Positions 18,839 through 27,268 of a stretch of 64,000 nucleotides of DNA are shown here, piece by piece. The position numbers and the translations under genes were made by a program. The notes beneath the pieces are model-generated. The model had not been told where the DNA came from. It worked only from the letters and a program-made list of their open reading frames with translations, and did not search any database. This DNA comes from Leisingera sp. M658 (GTDB lineage: Bacteria > Pseudomonadota > Alphaproteobacteria > Rhodobacterales > Rhodobacteraceae): positions 2,248,501 through 2,312,500 of the forward strand of contig NZ_CP083546.1 of assembly GCF_025144145.1 (NCBI RefSeq), in the 5' to 3' direction. The first letter of the stretch is position 1, and each line of letters starts with the position of its first letter.

Positions 18839-18873
18839 GGTAGTTTCAACCAGAAAGAAGCCCGGTTCCGGTG

Positions 18874-18898
18874 CTTCACCTTTGTGAAAATACTCCCG
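18874..18898 (-). repeat. GAGTATTT dispersed element, copy at selU 3' side
   Basis: Read on the minus strand it is GAGTATTT, five spacer bases and AAAGGTGAAG. It lies about 120 bp downstream of selU on that strand. Related copies lie at 8897-8915, 34067-34090, 34224-34246 and 40475-40499. No hairpin with a U-tract is evident, so a classical terminator function is not supported. Confidence 0.6.
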
Positions 18899-19020
18899 TC
18901 CCGCTGCCTGGCAGGCGGCTTTGCCGCCGGGAGCGGAGGCACGCTGCGCGCCAGCGCAGCGCCACGCCCAACGGGAGCGGGGCATCGCAGATGCACCGGC
19001 GACGGGCGGGAGAACTTCTG

Positions 19021-20073
19021 TCAGAGACCGGACATGAGCGCAGCCACCTGCGCCGCGGCGGCATCCAGGCCCGCGTCATCCAGCGCCTCTGCGTCGACAG
19101 TGGCGGCAACCTCTGCGCCGATTGCCGTGCGGGACTTGCGGTAGGCGGGGTCATAATGCTCGGCCATCAGCGCCTCGGTCAGCCCGGCTTTGTCGCCCTT
19201 GGCAATGCTGGTGAACCACCCATCAACAACCGCGCCTGAGCGGTACGCGCGCAAGGGGGCCAGTTTTTTGCGCAGGCCGTCCGCGTCTGACAGGATGTCG
19301 TCATAAGCCGCCACCAAATAGCGGCAGCGGGCTGCAACCGGCACCTGCAGGTCAATCCTTGGTGCCTGCTTCATTGCCGCCCAGATCGAAGGCGGAATGA
19401 TCCGCTGGCCAACTTTGCTCGATTCCGCCTCCACCAGCACCGGGCGGCTGGGGTCCAGCCGCATCAAGGCGCCCGCCAGGGCGGATTCAAACCCCTTCTG
19501 CGACGGTTGCGGCGTCGGCATGTCCCCCAGAAGCGAACCGCGGTGATTGGCCAGCCCCTCCAGATCCAGCACCTGAACGCCCAGAGCACCGGCCCGCTTC
19601 AGCACCTCGGTCTTGGCCGATCCGGTATAGCCGTCCAGCGCCACCATCCGATGCGGCAATGCAGTCTGATACAGCGCTGTATTCACCAGACGGCGATAGG
19701 TCTGATAGCCGCCCTCCACCACCTCGGCGCGCCAGCCGATCTGTTGCAGCATCCAGGTGAAGGACCCCGACCGCTGACCGCCGCGCCAGCAATAGACCAG
19801 CGGTTTCCAGCCGCCCTCATGGTGGCTCAGATGCTGCTCGATGTGATTTGCGGCATTGCGAAACACCAGCGCCGCGCCCAGCTTGCGCGCTTTGAACGGG
19901 CTGTCCTGCACATAGATGGTGCCGACCTCGGCGCGTTCATCATTGTCCAGCACCGGCAGGCTGATTGCACCCGGCACATGGTCCTCGGCATATTCCGCCG
20001 GGCTGCGCACATCGATCACGGTGTCGAACCCGTGGGCATAGAAGTCTTGCAGGGAGGTGAATTTCAGCGCCAT
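19021..20073 (-). CDS. selU: tRNA 2-selenouridine synthase (SelU/MnmH)
   Basis: A 350-residue protein with an N-terminal rhodanese domain (FDTVIDVRSPAEYAEDHVPG; catalytic Cys in VYCWRGGQRSGSF near residue 97) and a C-terminal P-loop domain (DGYTGSAKTEVL near residue 145). SelU geranylates 2-thiouridine at the wobble position of tRNAs for Lys, Glu and Gln and replaces the sulfur using selenophosphate. Convergent with selD, which supplies selenophosphate. No selA or selB is in this window, so selenouridine rather than selenocysteine may be the purpose of selD here; that needs the rest of the genome to judge. Confidence 0.95.
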   Translation of the reverse strand: MALKFTSLQDFYAHGFDTVIDVRSPAEYAEDHVPGAISLPVLDNDERAEVGTIYVQDSPFKARKLGAALVFRNAANHIEQHLSHHEGGWKPLVYCWRGGQRSGSFTWMLQQIGWRAEVVEGGYQTYRRLVNTALYQTALPHRMVALDGYTGSAKTEVLKRAGALGVQVLDLEGLANHRGSLLGDMPTPQPSQKGFESALAGALMRLDPSRPVLVEAESSKVGQRIIPPSIWAAMKQAPRIDLQVPVAARCRYLVAAYDDILSDADGLRKKLAPLRAYRSGAVVDGWFTSIAKGDKAGLTEALMAEHYDPAYRKSRTAIGAEVAATVDAEALDDAGLDAAAAQVAALMSGL

Positions 20074-20139
20074 GGCTCATGCCTACCCCGCGCCTTCGGC
20101 AAGGAAAAGCCGCAAATGCCGCAGTTGCGGCAATAAAAC

Positions 20140-20169
20140 TTGCACGTACTGCGCACAGGGCAGTATGGC
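20140..20169 (+). promoter_or_regulatory. Putative promoter with embedded operator for the MarR gene
   Basis: TTGCAC at 20140-20145 and TATGGC at 20164-20169 are separated by 18 bp, a plausible sigma-70-type promoter. The spacer holds an inverted repeat TACTGC-N7-GCAGTA (20147-20165), the size and position expected of a MarR-type autoregulatory operator. Assignment is by position and symmetry only. Confidence 0.4.
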
Positions 20170-20205
20170 AGTCAAGGTGAACAGACCCGCGGGCAGAAGG
20201 CCCGA

Positions 20206-20246
20206 ACCAGCAAACCGGCACCAGCAAACCGGCCCTTACAGGCCGG
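20206..20246 (+). repeat. 14-bp tandem duplication plus hairpin in the MarR leader
   Basis: ACCAGCAAACCGGC occurs twice in perfect tandem (20206-20219 and 20220-20233). The second copy runs into a hairpin CCGGCC-N6-GGCCGG (20229-20246) that ends 16 bp before the MarR start codon. It may be a recent slippage duplication or affect translation of the leader. Confidence 0.6.
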
Positions 20247-20262
20247 CAAGGACCAGAAGGCC

Positions 20263-20754
20263 ATGAATAGCGACCCTTTGGACATTCACACCCTGCCCGG
20301 CCACCTGATCCGGCGGCTGCATCAGATCTCGGTCGCCCAGTTCATGGAACGGATGGCCGAGGAGGGTGCCGACCTTACCCCGGTGCAATTCTCCGCCATG
20401 GCCGCGATCCACCGCCATCCCGGCATCGACCAGGCCTCGGTTGCCGGGCTCATCGCCTATGACCGGGCCACCCTGGGCAAGGTGGTGGACCGGCTGGTGG
20501 AGAAGGGGCTGGTGGCCCGCGGGATCTCCAAGGCAGACCGGCGGGCGCGCGAGGTCAGCCTGACCGGTGAAGGCGAAGCATTGCTGGAACGGATCCTGCC
20601 GGTTGTGCGGGCCGCGCAGCCCGGCATCCTGACGGGCCTTACCGATTCAGAACAGGAGATCTTTGTCGCCCTGCTGCAAAAGGCGGCCATTGCGGCCAAT
20701 GGCCTGAGCCGCGCGCCGCAGCGCGACCTGCCGTCCCGCCAAGCAGCCGAATAA
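20263..20754 (+). CDS. MarR family transcriptional regulator
   Basis: The ATG at 20263, preceded by AGAAGG, gives 163 residues. It has the MarR winged-helix arrangement: LTPVQFSAMAAIHRHPGIDQ, then the recognition helix region LIAYDRATLGKVVDRLVEKG and the wing GISKADRRAREVSLTGEGEAL with the conserved D-x-R-x-R. MarR proteins are dimers that usually repress nearby genes in response to aromatic or oxidant ligands. The adjacent genes give no clear target, so autoregulation through the upstream inverted repeat is the only local hint. It converges on the SRAP gene with 5 bp between stops. Confidence 0.9.
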   Translation: MNSDPLDIHTLPGHLIRRLHQISVAQFMERMAEEGADLTPVQFSAMAAIHRHPGIDQASVAGLIAYDRATLGKVVDRLVEKGLVARGISKADRRAREVSLTGEGEALLERILPVVRAAQPGILTGLTDSEQEIFVALLQKAAIAANGLSRAPQRDLPSRQAAE

Positions 20755-20759
20755 CCTCA

Positions 20760-21449
20760 TCAGATCAGGTGGCCGCGCGGGATATCCCCGTCCTCAAACG
20801 GCTCAATCAGCTCCGGCCCGCTGGCCCGGTTGGAATTCACCGCCGGATCCACCCGGTGGAAATCCAGAACGCCCGCCGCCCCCGGCTGCATCAGCCGCGC
20901 GGCGCCTGGCCCGTCCTCGCCCAGCCATCTGCCCCAGTCCTGCGGCTCCAGGATCAATGGCATCCGGTGGTGGATGGCCGACAGCGCCTCATTTGCCGCG
21001 GTGGTGACAATAGCGCAGGTCTTGACCGGATCCGCCGCGCCCCAGCTCTGCCAGATGGCGGCAAAGGCCAAGGGGGCTGCGTCGCTGCGACGGATGTACC
21101 AGGGCAGCCGGGCGCCATCCCCTGCTTTGGTCCATTCATAGAACCCCGTGGCCGGGATCAGACAGCGCCGCTCGCGGCAGGCGGCGGCAAATGCGGGTTT
21201 TTGCGCAATGGTTTCCGCGCGGGCATTGATCAGCAGCGGCCCGGCGGTCTCAGCCGTGTACCACTGCGGCAGGAATCCCCAGCGCATAGGCACCAGCTGG
21301 CGGTCCCCCTCCCCGGCCTGCACTGCATGCACCGTATTGGTGGGGCAGACATTAAAATCAGGCACATCCGGCAAAGTGTTCGCAGGCTGCGCCGCAAACA
21401 GCTGCGCCATTGCATCATTGGGCAGGGTTATGGCAAATCGTCCGCACAT
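20760..21449 (-). CDS. SRAP/HMCES (YedK) family abasic-site protein
   Basis: A 229-residue protein starting MCGRFAITLPND; after removal of Met, Cys2 is the residue that covalently traps abasic sites in single-stranded DNA. Other conserved elements are RWGFLPQW, LINARAETIAQKPAF (Asn and Arg), LIPATGFYEW (Glu) and IHHRMPLIL (His). The family protects replication forks by forming DNA-protein crosslinks and reversing them. Length and residues are all normal, so it should be active. No LexA-type box was identified upstream. Confidence 0.93.
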   Translation of the reverse strand: MCGRFAITLPNDAMAQLFAAQPANTLPDVPDFNVCPTNTVHAVQAGEGDRQLVPMRWGFLPQWYTAETAGPLLINARAETIAQKPAFAAACRERRCLIPATGFYEWTKAGDGARLPWYIRRSDAAPLAFAAIWQSWGAADPVKTCAIVTTAANEALSAIHHRMPLILEPQDWGRWLGEDGPGAARLMQPGAAGVLDFHRVDPAVNSNRASGPELIEPFEDGDIPRGHLI

Positions 21450-21540
21450 GCTGATTTTCTAACCCAGGACTGCCCCCGCGCAAAGTGCCTGCGCACACCC
21501 GGGAAGCAGCCGCCCTGACACAACGAGACGGATAGGCCAC

Positions 21541-23289
21541 ATGACACTTCAGAACGACCTCCAGGCAGCGTTCGGCTTTCTCAATCAGGGCAAGTTCAAA
21601 CAGGCGCTGAAACAGTCCAAAGCCGGGATGAAACGGCACAAGACCCATCCGGATTTTCCCAACATCGCGGGCATCTCCCTGTCCGGGCTTGGCAAACACC
21701 GCGATGCGGTGCCGCATTTCAAGAAAGCGCTGGCCCTGGCGCCCGGCTTTCATGACGCCCGCAAGAACCTGGCGCAGACGCTTTTGTTCCTGCAGCAGGG
21801 CGGGACCGCAATGAAACTGCTGGACCGGGTGCTGGCGGATCTGCCCGCTGATCAGGGCGCGCTGTATCTGAAGGCACAGGCGCAGCTGGTGCAGAATGAT
21901 CCCGAAGCGGCTATCGCCACGGCAAGCGATGCGCTCGCCCGCGATGGCAAACAACCGCGGATGCTGCGGCTGCGCGCCATGGCCTGGAAGAACCTTGGCG
22001 ATGAAAAAGCAGCGCTGGAAGACTATCAGGCCACCCTGCGCCTGAACCCCGATGACGTGGACGCGCTGACCAATATCAGCCTGCCGCTGGCCCGGCTGAT
22101 GCGGCAGGACGAGGCCACAGAAGCCGCGCAAAAGGCCGTTGCCCTGGCGCCCGAGAACCTGGAAGCGCGGCGGCGTCTGGCCAGCCAGCTGATCTCCAAC
22201 GGCGCGCCTGAAGCCGCGCGCGGGCATTGCCTGGCGATTATGGATCTGGACCCCAAGGACAGCCAGGTGCTGGAAATGCTGGCCCGGCTCAACAGCCGTG
22301 AACAGAATGCAGAGCTGCTGCCGGTGGCGCAAAAGGCGCTGAAAGCAGCCGCGCCGCGCTCGCTGGACCGGGCCAACGCCAGCTTTGCCCTGGCGCGGAT
22401 ATCCGACCAAGGCGGCGACAAGGACGCCTTTGCCGCCCACAACGACGAGGCAAACGCCTGTATGGCGGCGCAGAACCCCTATGATTACGAGGACAGCGAA
22501 CGCCAGTTCAGCCGCCTCATGGCTGCCTTCCCGGAGGCGATCACTCCCGCGGACACCGCCCCCGAAGGCCCGCGCCCGATTTATGTGGTGGGGATGCCGC
22601 GCTCCGGCACCACGCTGACGGAAACAGTGATCGGGTTGCACCCCGACGTGTTCCCGCTGGGCGAGCGTGGCGTGCCGGCCTTCCTGCTGCATCCCTATCT
22701 GGACAAGGATCAGGACTTCACGGCTGAGGCCGCCCGCAGTTTCGTGGCAGAGGACATCAGCCGCCTGCCCGCGATGCCCAAGGGCACCGCAGCCTATGTC
22801 GACAAAATGCCCGACAATTACCGGCTGCTGGGCCATCTGCTGACCGCCTACCCGGATGCACGGTTTGTTCATCTTTGCCGCGACCCGCGCGATGTGGCGC
22901 TGTCGATCTGGCGCGGCTATTTCTCCGGCAGCTCGCTCACTTATGCCTATGACCTCAAGGCCATGGCGCACCGGTTCAACCTCTATGGCCGGCTGATGCA
23001 GCACTGGCGCGGGGTGATGCCGGGGCGGATTTATGATCTGCGTTATGAAGATTTCGTTGCCGATATCGAGGGTGAAAGCCGCAAGCTGGCAGATTTTTGC
23101 GGGCTGAACTGGGTCGAGGATATGGCCCACCCGGAACGGCACGAGGGCCAGGTGCTGACACTGTCGAACACCCAAGTCCGGCAAACGGCCCACACGCGCT
23201 CAATCGGCAAGTGGGAGAAATACGCCGATGTACTGGCGCCGTTAATCGACGGGCTCAATCCGGAGATATGGCCTGAAATCAAAGGGTAA
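21541..23289 (+). CDS. TPR-repeat sulfotransferase
   Basis: The protein has 582 residues. The N-terminal 300 residues are TPR-like helices (for example FLNQGKFKQALKQSKAGMKR, ALPHFKKALALAPG-type repeats). The C-terminal part is a P-loop sulfotransferase with the 5'-phosphosulfate-binding motif YVVGMPRSGTTLTE near residue 350 and the 3'-phosphate motif VHLCRDPRDVALSIWRGYF near 445. It would transfer sulfate from PAPS to an unknown acceptor, possibly a protein or glycan. No signal peptide. Such TPR-sulfotransferases are common in Roseobacters; acceptors are undefined. Confidence 0.9.
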   Translation: MTLQNDLQAAFGFLNQGKFKQALKQSKAGMKRHKTHPDFPNIAGISLSGLGKHRDAVPHFKKALALAPGFHDARKNLAQTLLFLQQGGTAMKLLDRVLADLPADQGALYLKAQAQLVQNDPEAAIATASDALARDGKQPRMLRLRAMAWKNLGDEKAALEDYQATLRLNPDDVDALTNISLPLARLMRQDEATEAAQKAVALAPENLEARRRLASQLISNGAPEAARGHCLAIMDLDPKDSQVLEMLARLNSREQNAELLPVAQKALKAAAPRSLDRANASFALARISDQGGDKDAFAAHNDEANACMAAQNPYDYEDSERQFSRLMAAFPEAITPADTAPEGPRPIYVVGMPRSGTTLTETVIGLHPDVFPLGERGVPAFLLHPYLDKDQDFTAEAARSFVAEDISRLPAMPKGTAAYVDKMPDNYRLLGHLLTAYPDARFVHLCRDPRDVALSIWRGYFSGSSLTYAYDLKAMAHRFNLYGRLMQHWRGVMPGRIYDLRYEDFVADIEGESRKLADFCGLNWVEDMAHPERHEGQVLTLSNTQVRQTAHTRSIGKWEKYADVLAPLIDGLNPEIWPEIKG

Positions 23290-23295
23290 CAGGGT

Positions 23296-23604
23296 CTACT
23301 TGGTGTAGGTCTTGCGCGCGATTTCCAGCCGCGCATCCATCATCGACATCTCTTTCAGGATCTCCTGCCGGCGGCTGCGGTCGCCGGCCTCGCGCAGCTC
23401 CGCCCGCAGGCGCTGCAGCTGGCGCGACAGGCTCACGAACTCCGGCACCCCGCCGCTTTCGCGCACCAGCCGGTTGACCAGCGCGTTTTCCGGATCGCCG
23501 CAGTCCGGCAGCGGCTTGCCCGCGCCTTGCAGATTGTCAAAGGCGCCGTCCTTTTCAGCGGCTTCAATGCGGGCGTTGATAAGGTCGATCAGCGGGTGGT
23601 CCAT
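23296..23604 (-). CDS. DUF1992 family protein (DNAJC28-like conserved domain)
   Basis: From the ATG at 23604 the protein has 102 residues; an ATG at 23634 would add ten residues of unconvincing sequence. The N-terminal half carries the DUF1992 signature MDHPLIDLINARIEAAEKDG and FDNLQGAGKPLPD. The rest is a charged, probably coiled helix (LSRQLQRLRAELREAGDRSRRQEI). The same domain occurs in eukaryotic DNAJC28. Its molecular role is not known. It lies 6 bp from the stop of the convergent sulfotransferase. Confidence 0.85.
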   Translation of the reverse strand: MDHPLIDLINARIEAAEKDGAFDNLQGAGKPLPDCGDPENALVNRLVRESGGVPEFVSLSRQLQRLRAELREAGDRSRRQEILKEMSMMDARLEIARKTYTK

Positions 23605-23701
23605 GACCCGCATTCTGCCATGCCCCCCAGCCACCCGCCAGCCCGTTTACGAACCGCCGGCAAAGGTTAACAATCTCCGAACATAATGCGGCAGCCTCCC
23701 T

Positions 23702-23733
23702 GCCTGAATGTTTCGCGCGCGAAACATTCAGGC
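23702..23733. repeat. Perfect 32-bp palindrome
   Basis: The left arm GCCTGAATGTTTCGCG is followed at once by its exact reverse complement, with no spacer. The centre is TGTTTC-GCGCGC-GAAACA. It lies 25 bp downstream of the 5'-nucleotidase stop on the minus strand and about 100 bp before the DUF1992 gene. No U-tract follows on either strand, so a protein-binding site is as likely as a terminator hairpin. Confidence 0.85.
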
Positions 23734-23757
23734 CGCTTCGGACCTATATTTCCCTGT

Positions 23758-25338
23758 CTATTTCACCCGCGAAATCCGCCCGTCGGTATAGGGCGTATAA
23801 GGGCCCTGCGCCGCCAGATATTCTGCCAGCACATCGGCCACATCCGGGCCGAAATCATAGGCGTTCTTGTCGTCGCCCTCGAACATCGCATAACCGTCGC
23901 CGCCGTTGCGGACATAGTCATTGGTGACCACAAGGTATCTCTTTGCCGGATCAATCGGCACAAGGTCCCCGCCCTCGGCCACCATCACTTGCCTGATGCG
24001 GCCCTCGTTCGGCGCAGCTGAGGCGTCCCAGCTGAATGTAAGGCCTGCGACCTGCGGAAAGCGGCCCTTGACGTCCTCCACCTGGCTGACCCCGTTTTCC
24101 AGCGCTTGGATGAGGGTTCCGCCGCTGATCTCAAAGGTCGACAGCGTGTTTTGAAACGGCAGGATGGTCAGCACTTCGCCCATGGTGACGGCGCCTGCAT
24201 CCAGGCTGGCGCGAATGCCGCCGGAGTTGGCAATGGCAATGGTCACGCCCTGATCCCGCACGTGGTCCAGCATCGCATCAGCCACCAGGTTGCCCATCGG
24301 ACATTCCTGCACCCGGCACACGTCGCGGCTGCCTTCGACCGGCTCCGCGGTCTCCGCCACCACCTTGTTACGGATCTCATCCAGCGGCTGTGCCAGTTCG
24401 GCAATGCGGCCCAGGGTGGCCGAATCCTCGCTGACGGCGGCATCCATGATCAGCGGCTCGCCTTCCGCGCTGACCACAGTGCCGGCATCGTCAAATGTCA
24501 CATTCAGCTCCCCCAGAAACTTGCCATAGGCATAGGCCTGCACGATCTGCACCCCGTTCACCACGGTCGGGTACGGGCCGGCAGCCTTCTCCGACACATT
24601 GGACAGGTAAGTGTTGCTATGGCCGCCGACGATCACATCCACCCCTGTGGTTTCCGCCGCCACCCGCTGATCGACGCCATAACCGGAGTGGCTAAGCACC
24701 ACGATCTTGGTCACGCCTTCCGCGGTCAGCCTGTCCACCTCCGCCTGCACCGCCGCCACAGGATCGGAGAACTGCACGTGCTTGCCGGGGCTTGCCAGCT
24801 CATGCGTATCTTCGGGCGTCAGGCCGATAAGGCCGATCTTTTCGCCGCCGCGCTTGATCACTGTGGATTTTTTCAGCACATCCGCCAGCGCCGGTTCGCC
24901 CGAGAAATCCGCATTGGACATCAGAACCGGAAACCCCACCGCATCCATGAACCCGCGCAGCACCTCCGGACCGTCGTCGAACTCATGGTTGCCCACGGTC
25001 ATCCCGTCATAGCCCAGCTGGTTCATGAACTCCGCCGCGGCTTTGCCTTTGTAATAGGTATAAAACAGTGAGCCCTGGAACTGGTCGCCGCCATCCACCA
25101 GAATAGAATTCTCCGCCCGCGCCCGCGCGTCGGCAATCGCTGTCACCAGCCGCGCGGTGCCGCCGAAACACTTGCCTTCGGCCTGGTCCTCCGCGTCGCA
25201 GGTGCTGTCGTATTTGTTGATCGGCTCGAACCGCGCGTGGAAGTCGTTGGTGTGCAGGATGGTCAGCTTGTACTCCGCCGCCGCCGCGCCGGCAGTCAGG
25301 GCCAGGGCTGCAACCGAAGTGAGAATGCGTGCAATCAT
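23758..25338 (-). CDS. Periplasmic bifunctional metallophosphatase/5'-nucleotidase
   Basis: A 526-residue protein with a Sec signal peptide (SVAALALTAGAAAAEYK, cut near residue 21). The N-terminal metallophosphatase domain shows LTILHTNDFHARFEP, LVDGGDQFQGS, MTVGNHEFDDGPEVL, VVLSHSGYGVDQ and VIVGGHSNT, which together supply the two-metal ligands. The C-terminal 5'-nucleotidase domain shows IANSGGIRASLDAG and VTNDYVRNGGDGYAMF for nucleotide binding. UshA/NT5E-like enzymes hydrolyse extracellular nucleotides to nucleosides and phosphate. This fits the deo/cdd/upp salvage operon elsewhere in the window, although the two are not adjacent. Confidence 0.94.
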   Translation of the reverse strand: MIARILTSVAALALTAGAAAAEYKLTILHTNDFHARFEPINKYDSTCDAEDQAEGKCFGGTARLVTAIADARARAENSILVDGGDQFQGSLFYTYYKGKAAAEFMNQLGYDGMTVGNHEFDDGPEVLRGFMDAVGFPVLMSNADFSGEPALADVLKKSTVIKRGGEKIGLIGLTPEDTHELASPGKHVQFSDPVAAVQAEVDRLTAEGVTKIVVLSHSGYGVDQRVAAETTGVDVIVGGHSNTYLSNVSEKAAGPYPTVVNGVQIVQAYAYGKFLGELNVTFDDAGTVVSAEGEPLIMDAAVSEDSATLGRIAELAQPLDEIRNKVVAETAEPVEGSRDVCRVQECPMGNLVADAMLDHVRDQGVTIAIANSGGIRASLDAGAVTMGEVLTILPFQNTLSTFEISGGTLIQALENGVSQVEDVKGRFPQVAGLTFSWDASAAPNEGRIRQVMVAEGGDLVPIDPAKRYLVVTNDYVRNGGDGYAMFEGDDKNAYDFGPDVADVLAEYLAAQGPYTPYTDGRISRVK

Positions 25339-25500
25339 GAGGAGCGCTCCTGTTGATCTGTTTTAGACAGAGCCTGCGCCCAAAGCCCGCGCCGGTCAAA
25401 GGGGAAAAGCCACGCCGCTGCCTCCCCTCGCGTCAGCTCTGCGCGGCTGCTGCCGTCAATCCCCCTTGATTCCGCTGCAATCGCAGGGCATCAGGCCGTC

Positions 25501-25839
25501 ATGCTGATTTACAAGATTTTCCGGGCGGACGAATGGGCCGCACTGCAGGCGGCGGGCGAAACCACCGGCGCGCCGATTGATGTGGCGGACGGCTATGTCC
25601 ATTTCTCCACCGCAACCCAGGCGGCGGAAACCGCGGCCAAGCATTTTGCCGGGGCCGAGGGGCTGACCCTCTTGGCCTGCGATGCGGTTGCAATGGGGGC
25701 TGATCTCAAGTGGGAAGTGTCCCGAGGCGGCGCCGAATTCCCGCATCTTTACCGCAATCTCCGCATGTCGGACGTGGTCTGGTCCAAGCCGCTGCCGCTG
25801 GCGGAGGGCTTGCACCAGTTCCCGGAGGAGATGGCATGA
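25501..25839 (+). CDS. DUF952 domain protein
   Basis: A 112-residue cytoplasmic protein with the DUF952 pattern: [19 protein letters not shown] at the N-terminus, [20 protein letters not shown] in the middle and [15 protein letters not shown] at the C-terminus. The function of the family is unknown; the conserved HFST and HLYR motifs suggest a nucleotide or ADP-ribose-type pocket, which is inference. It is coupled to pyrD by an ATGA overlap (25836-25839), and this arrangement recurs in Rhodobacteraceae. Confidence 0.88.
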   Translation: MLIYKIFRADEWAALQAAGETTGAPIDVADGYVHFSTATQAAETAAKHFAGAEGLTLLACDAVAMGADLKWEVSRGGAEFPHLYRNLRMSDVVWSKPLPLAEGLHQFPEEMA

Positions 25840-26894
25840 AGCTGACAGAGAAGCTGGCACTGGCTGCAATGCACAAGGTCGATCCGGAAACTGCGCATGG
25901 GCTGTCCGTGAAAGCGCTGACCATGGGCCTGGCCCCAGCGCCCGGCCCGGTAACTTCTGCCCGGCTCAAGACCACGCTGGCGGGCATTGAATTGCCGAAC
26001 CCGGTGGGGCTGGCGGCAGGCTATGACAAAAACGCCGAGGCCCTGGCGCCATTGTCCAAATCCGGATTTGGTTTTATCGAGGTCGGCGCCACCACCCCGC
26101 GCGCCCAGCCCGGCAACCCCAAGCCGCGCCTGTTCCGCCTGACCGAAGACAAGGCGGCAATCAACCGCTTCGGCTTCAACAACGAGGGCATGGAGGCAAT
26201 CGGCGCGCGTCTGGCGCAACGTCCCCGCGAGGCGGTGATCGGGCTGAACCTTGGCGCCAACAAGGACAGCGCGGACCGCGCGGCGGATTTTGCCAAGGTG
26301 CTGGCCCATTGCGGCGCACATCTGGACTTTGCGACGGTGAATGTATCGTCTCCCAACACCGAGAAACTGCGCGATCTGCAGGGCAAGGCGGCGTTGTCGG
26401 CGCTGCTGGCGGGCGTGATCGACACCCGTAACGGCCTCAGCCGCCGGGTGCCGGTGTTCCTGAAAATTGCCCCGGATCTGGACCGCGAAGGCATTGAGGA
26501 CATCGCCGCCGTTGCCTTGGAGACCGGCATTGACGCGGTGATCGCCACCAACACCACCCTGTCGCGCGACGGTCTGCGAAGCGCCCACAAGGGCGAGGCC
26601 GGCGGTCTGTCCGGCGCACCTCTGTTTGAGAAATCCACCCGCGTTCTGGCGCAGTTGTCGGAACTGCTGGACGGCAAGGTGCCGCTGGTGGGTGTGGGCG
26701 GCATCAGCACGGCGGAGCAGGCCTATGCCAAGATCTGCGCTGGGGCGTCAGCGGTGCAGTTCTACACCGCGATGGTCTATGGCGGGTTGTCGCTGGCCGG
26801 AGACATCGCCCGCGGGCTGGACGCGCTGCTGGCGCGGGATGGCTTTGACAACGTCGCACAAGCGGTTGGAACCAAACGGAAGGATTGGCTGTGA
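25836..26894 (+). CDS. pyrD: Dihydroorotate dehydrogenase (quinone), class 2
   Basis: The ATG at 25836 gives 352 residues. The enzyme oxidises dihydroorotate to orotate at the membrane with quinone as acceptor in pyrimidine synthesis. It has the class 2 N-terminal helix region, then [60 protein letters not shown] with the catalytic Ser, [11 protein letters not shown], and GVGGI...[15 protein letters not shown] for FMN phosphate. The stop overlaps the next gene in GTGA. All key residues are present. Confidence 0.96.
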   Translation: MKLTEKLALAAMHKVDPETAHGLSVKALTMGLAPAPGPVTSARLKTTLAGIELPNPVGLAAGYDKNAEALAPLSKSGFGFIEVGATTPRAQPGNPKPRLFRLTEDKAAINRFGFNNEGMEAIGARLAQRPREAVIGLNLGANKDSADRAADFAKVLAHCGAHLDFATVNVSSPNTEKLRDLQGKAALSALLAGVIDTRNGLSRRVPVFLKIAPDLDREGIEDIAAVALETGIDAVIATNTTLSRDGLRSAHKGEAGGLSGAPLFEKSTRVLAQLSELLDGKVPLVGVGGISTAEQAYAKICAGASAVQFYTAMVYGGLSLAGDIARGLDALLARDGFDNVAQAVGTKRKDWL

Positions 26895-27232
26895 TTACTT
26901 ATTGGCATTACCCGAAATGCTCAAAATCCCGCGCAGGGCTTGCGCTGATTGAGGAGAGCGGCGCGGATGTGCAGACGCGGGTGTATCTGGAAGATGCGCC
27001 CTCGGTTGCGGAGTTGAAGACGGTTCAGACCGCCCTTGGCACCCCGGCGATTGAGATGGTGCGGACCAATGAGAAGGTCTTTAAGGAGCTGGGCCTGACC
27101 AAGGACAGCACCGAGGAAGAGCTGCTGGCAGCGATGGCCGCGAACCCGATCCTGATCGAGCGCCCGATTGCGATCAAGGGCGGCAAGGCCGTGATCGGCC
27201 GCCCCACCGAGGCGATTGAAACGCTGCTGTAA
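26891..27232 (+). CDS. ArsC/Spx-type glutaredoxin-like reductase
   Basis: The GTG at 26891 overlaps the pyrD stop and gives 113 residues. The N-terminus [20 protein letters not shown] carries the single catalytic Cys of glutaredoxin-dependent arsenate reductases (ArsC) and Spx-like proteins. [21 protein letters not shown] near the C-terminus is the ArsC arginine loop. There are no other ars genes around, and it is coupled to pyrD, so a general thiol-redox role is as likely as arsenate reduction. Confidence 0.88.
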   Translation: MITYWHYPKCSKSRAGLALIEESGADVQTRVYLEDAPSVAELKTVQTALGTPAIEMVRTNEKVFKELGLTKDSTEEELLAAMAANPILIERPIAIKGGKAVIGRPTEAIETLL

Positions 27233-27240
27233 TCGGCTGC

Positions 27241-27260
27241 GGCGGGCCAATAGGCCCGCC
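27241..27260. terminator. Hairpin between convergent genes
   Basis: GGCGGGCC-AATA-GGCCCGCC forms a perfect 8-bp GC stem right after the arsC-like stop, between it and the convergent MATE gene. The T-tract is weak (TT), but position and stability support a shared terminator. Confidence 0.65.
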
Positions 27261-27268
27261 TTGCACAT

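Noticed and set aside
20206-20233. CRISPR-like repeat
   Set aside because: Only two directly adjacent 14-bp copies without spacers.
23702-23733. The 32-bp palindrome as a parS centromere site
   Set aside because: The arms TGTTTC and GAAACA match parS, but parS has four central bases (usually ACGT) and this has six (GCGCGC); without a parAB neighbourhood it is not supported.
26891-27232. Arsenic resistance gene
   Set aside because: The protein has the ArsC fold, but there is no arsB, arsR or other ars gene and it is coupled to pyrD, so an arsenic operon is not supported.
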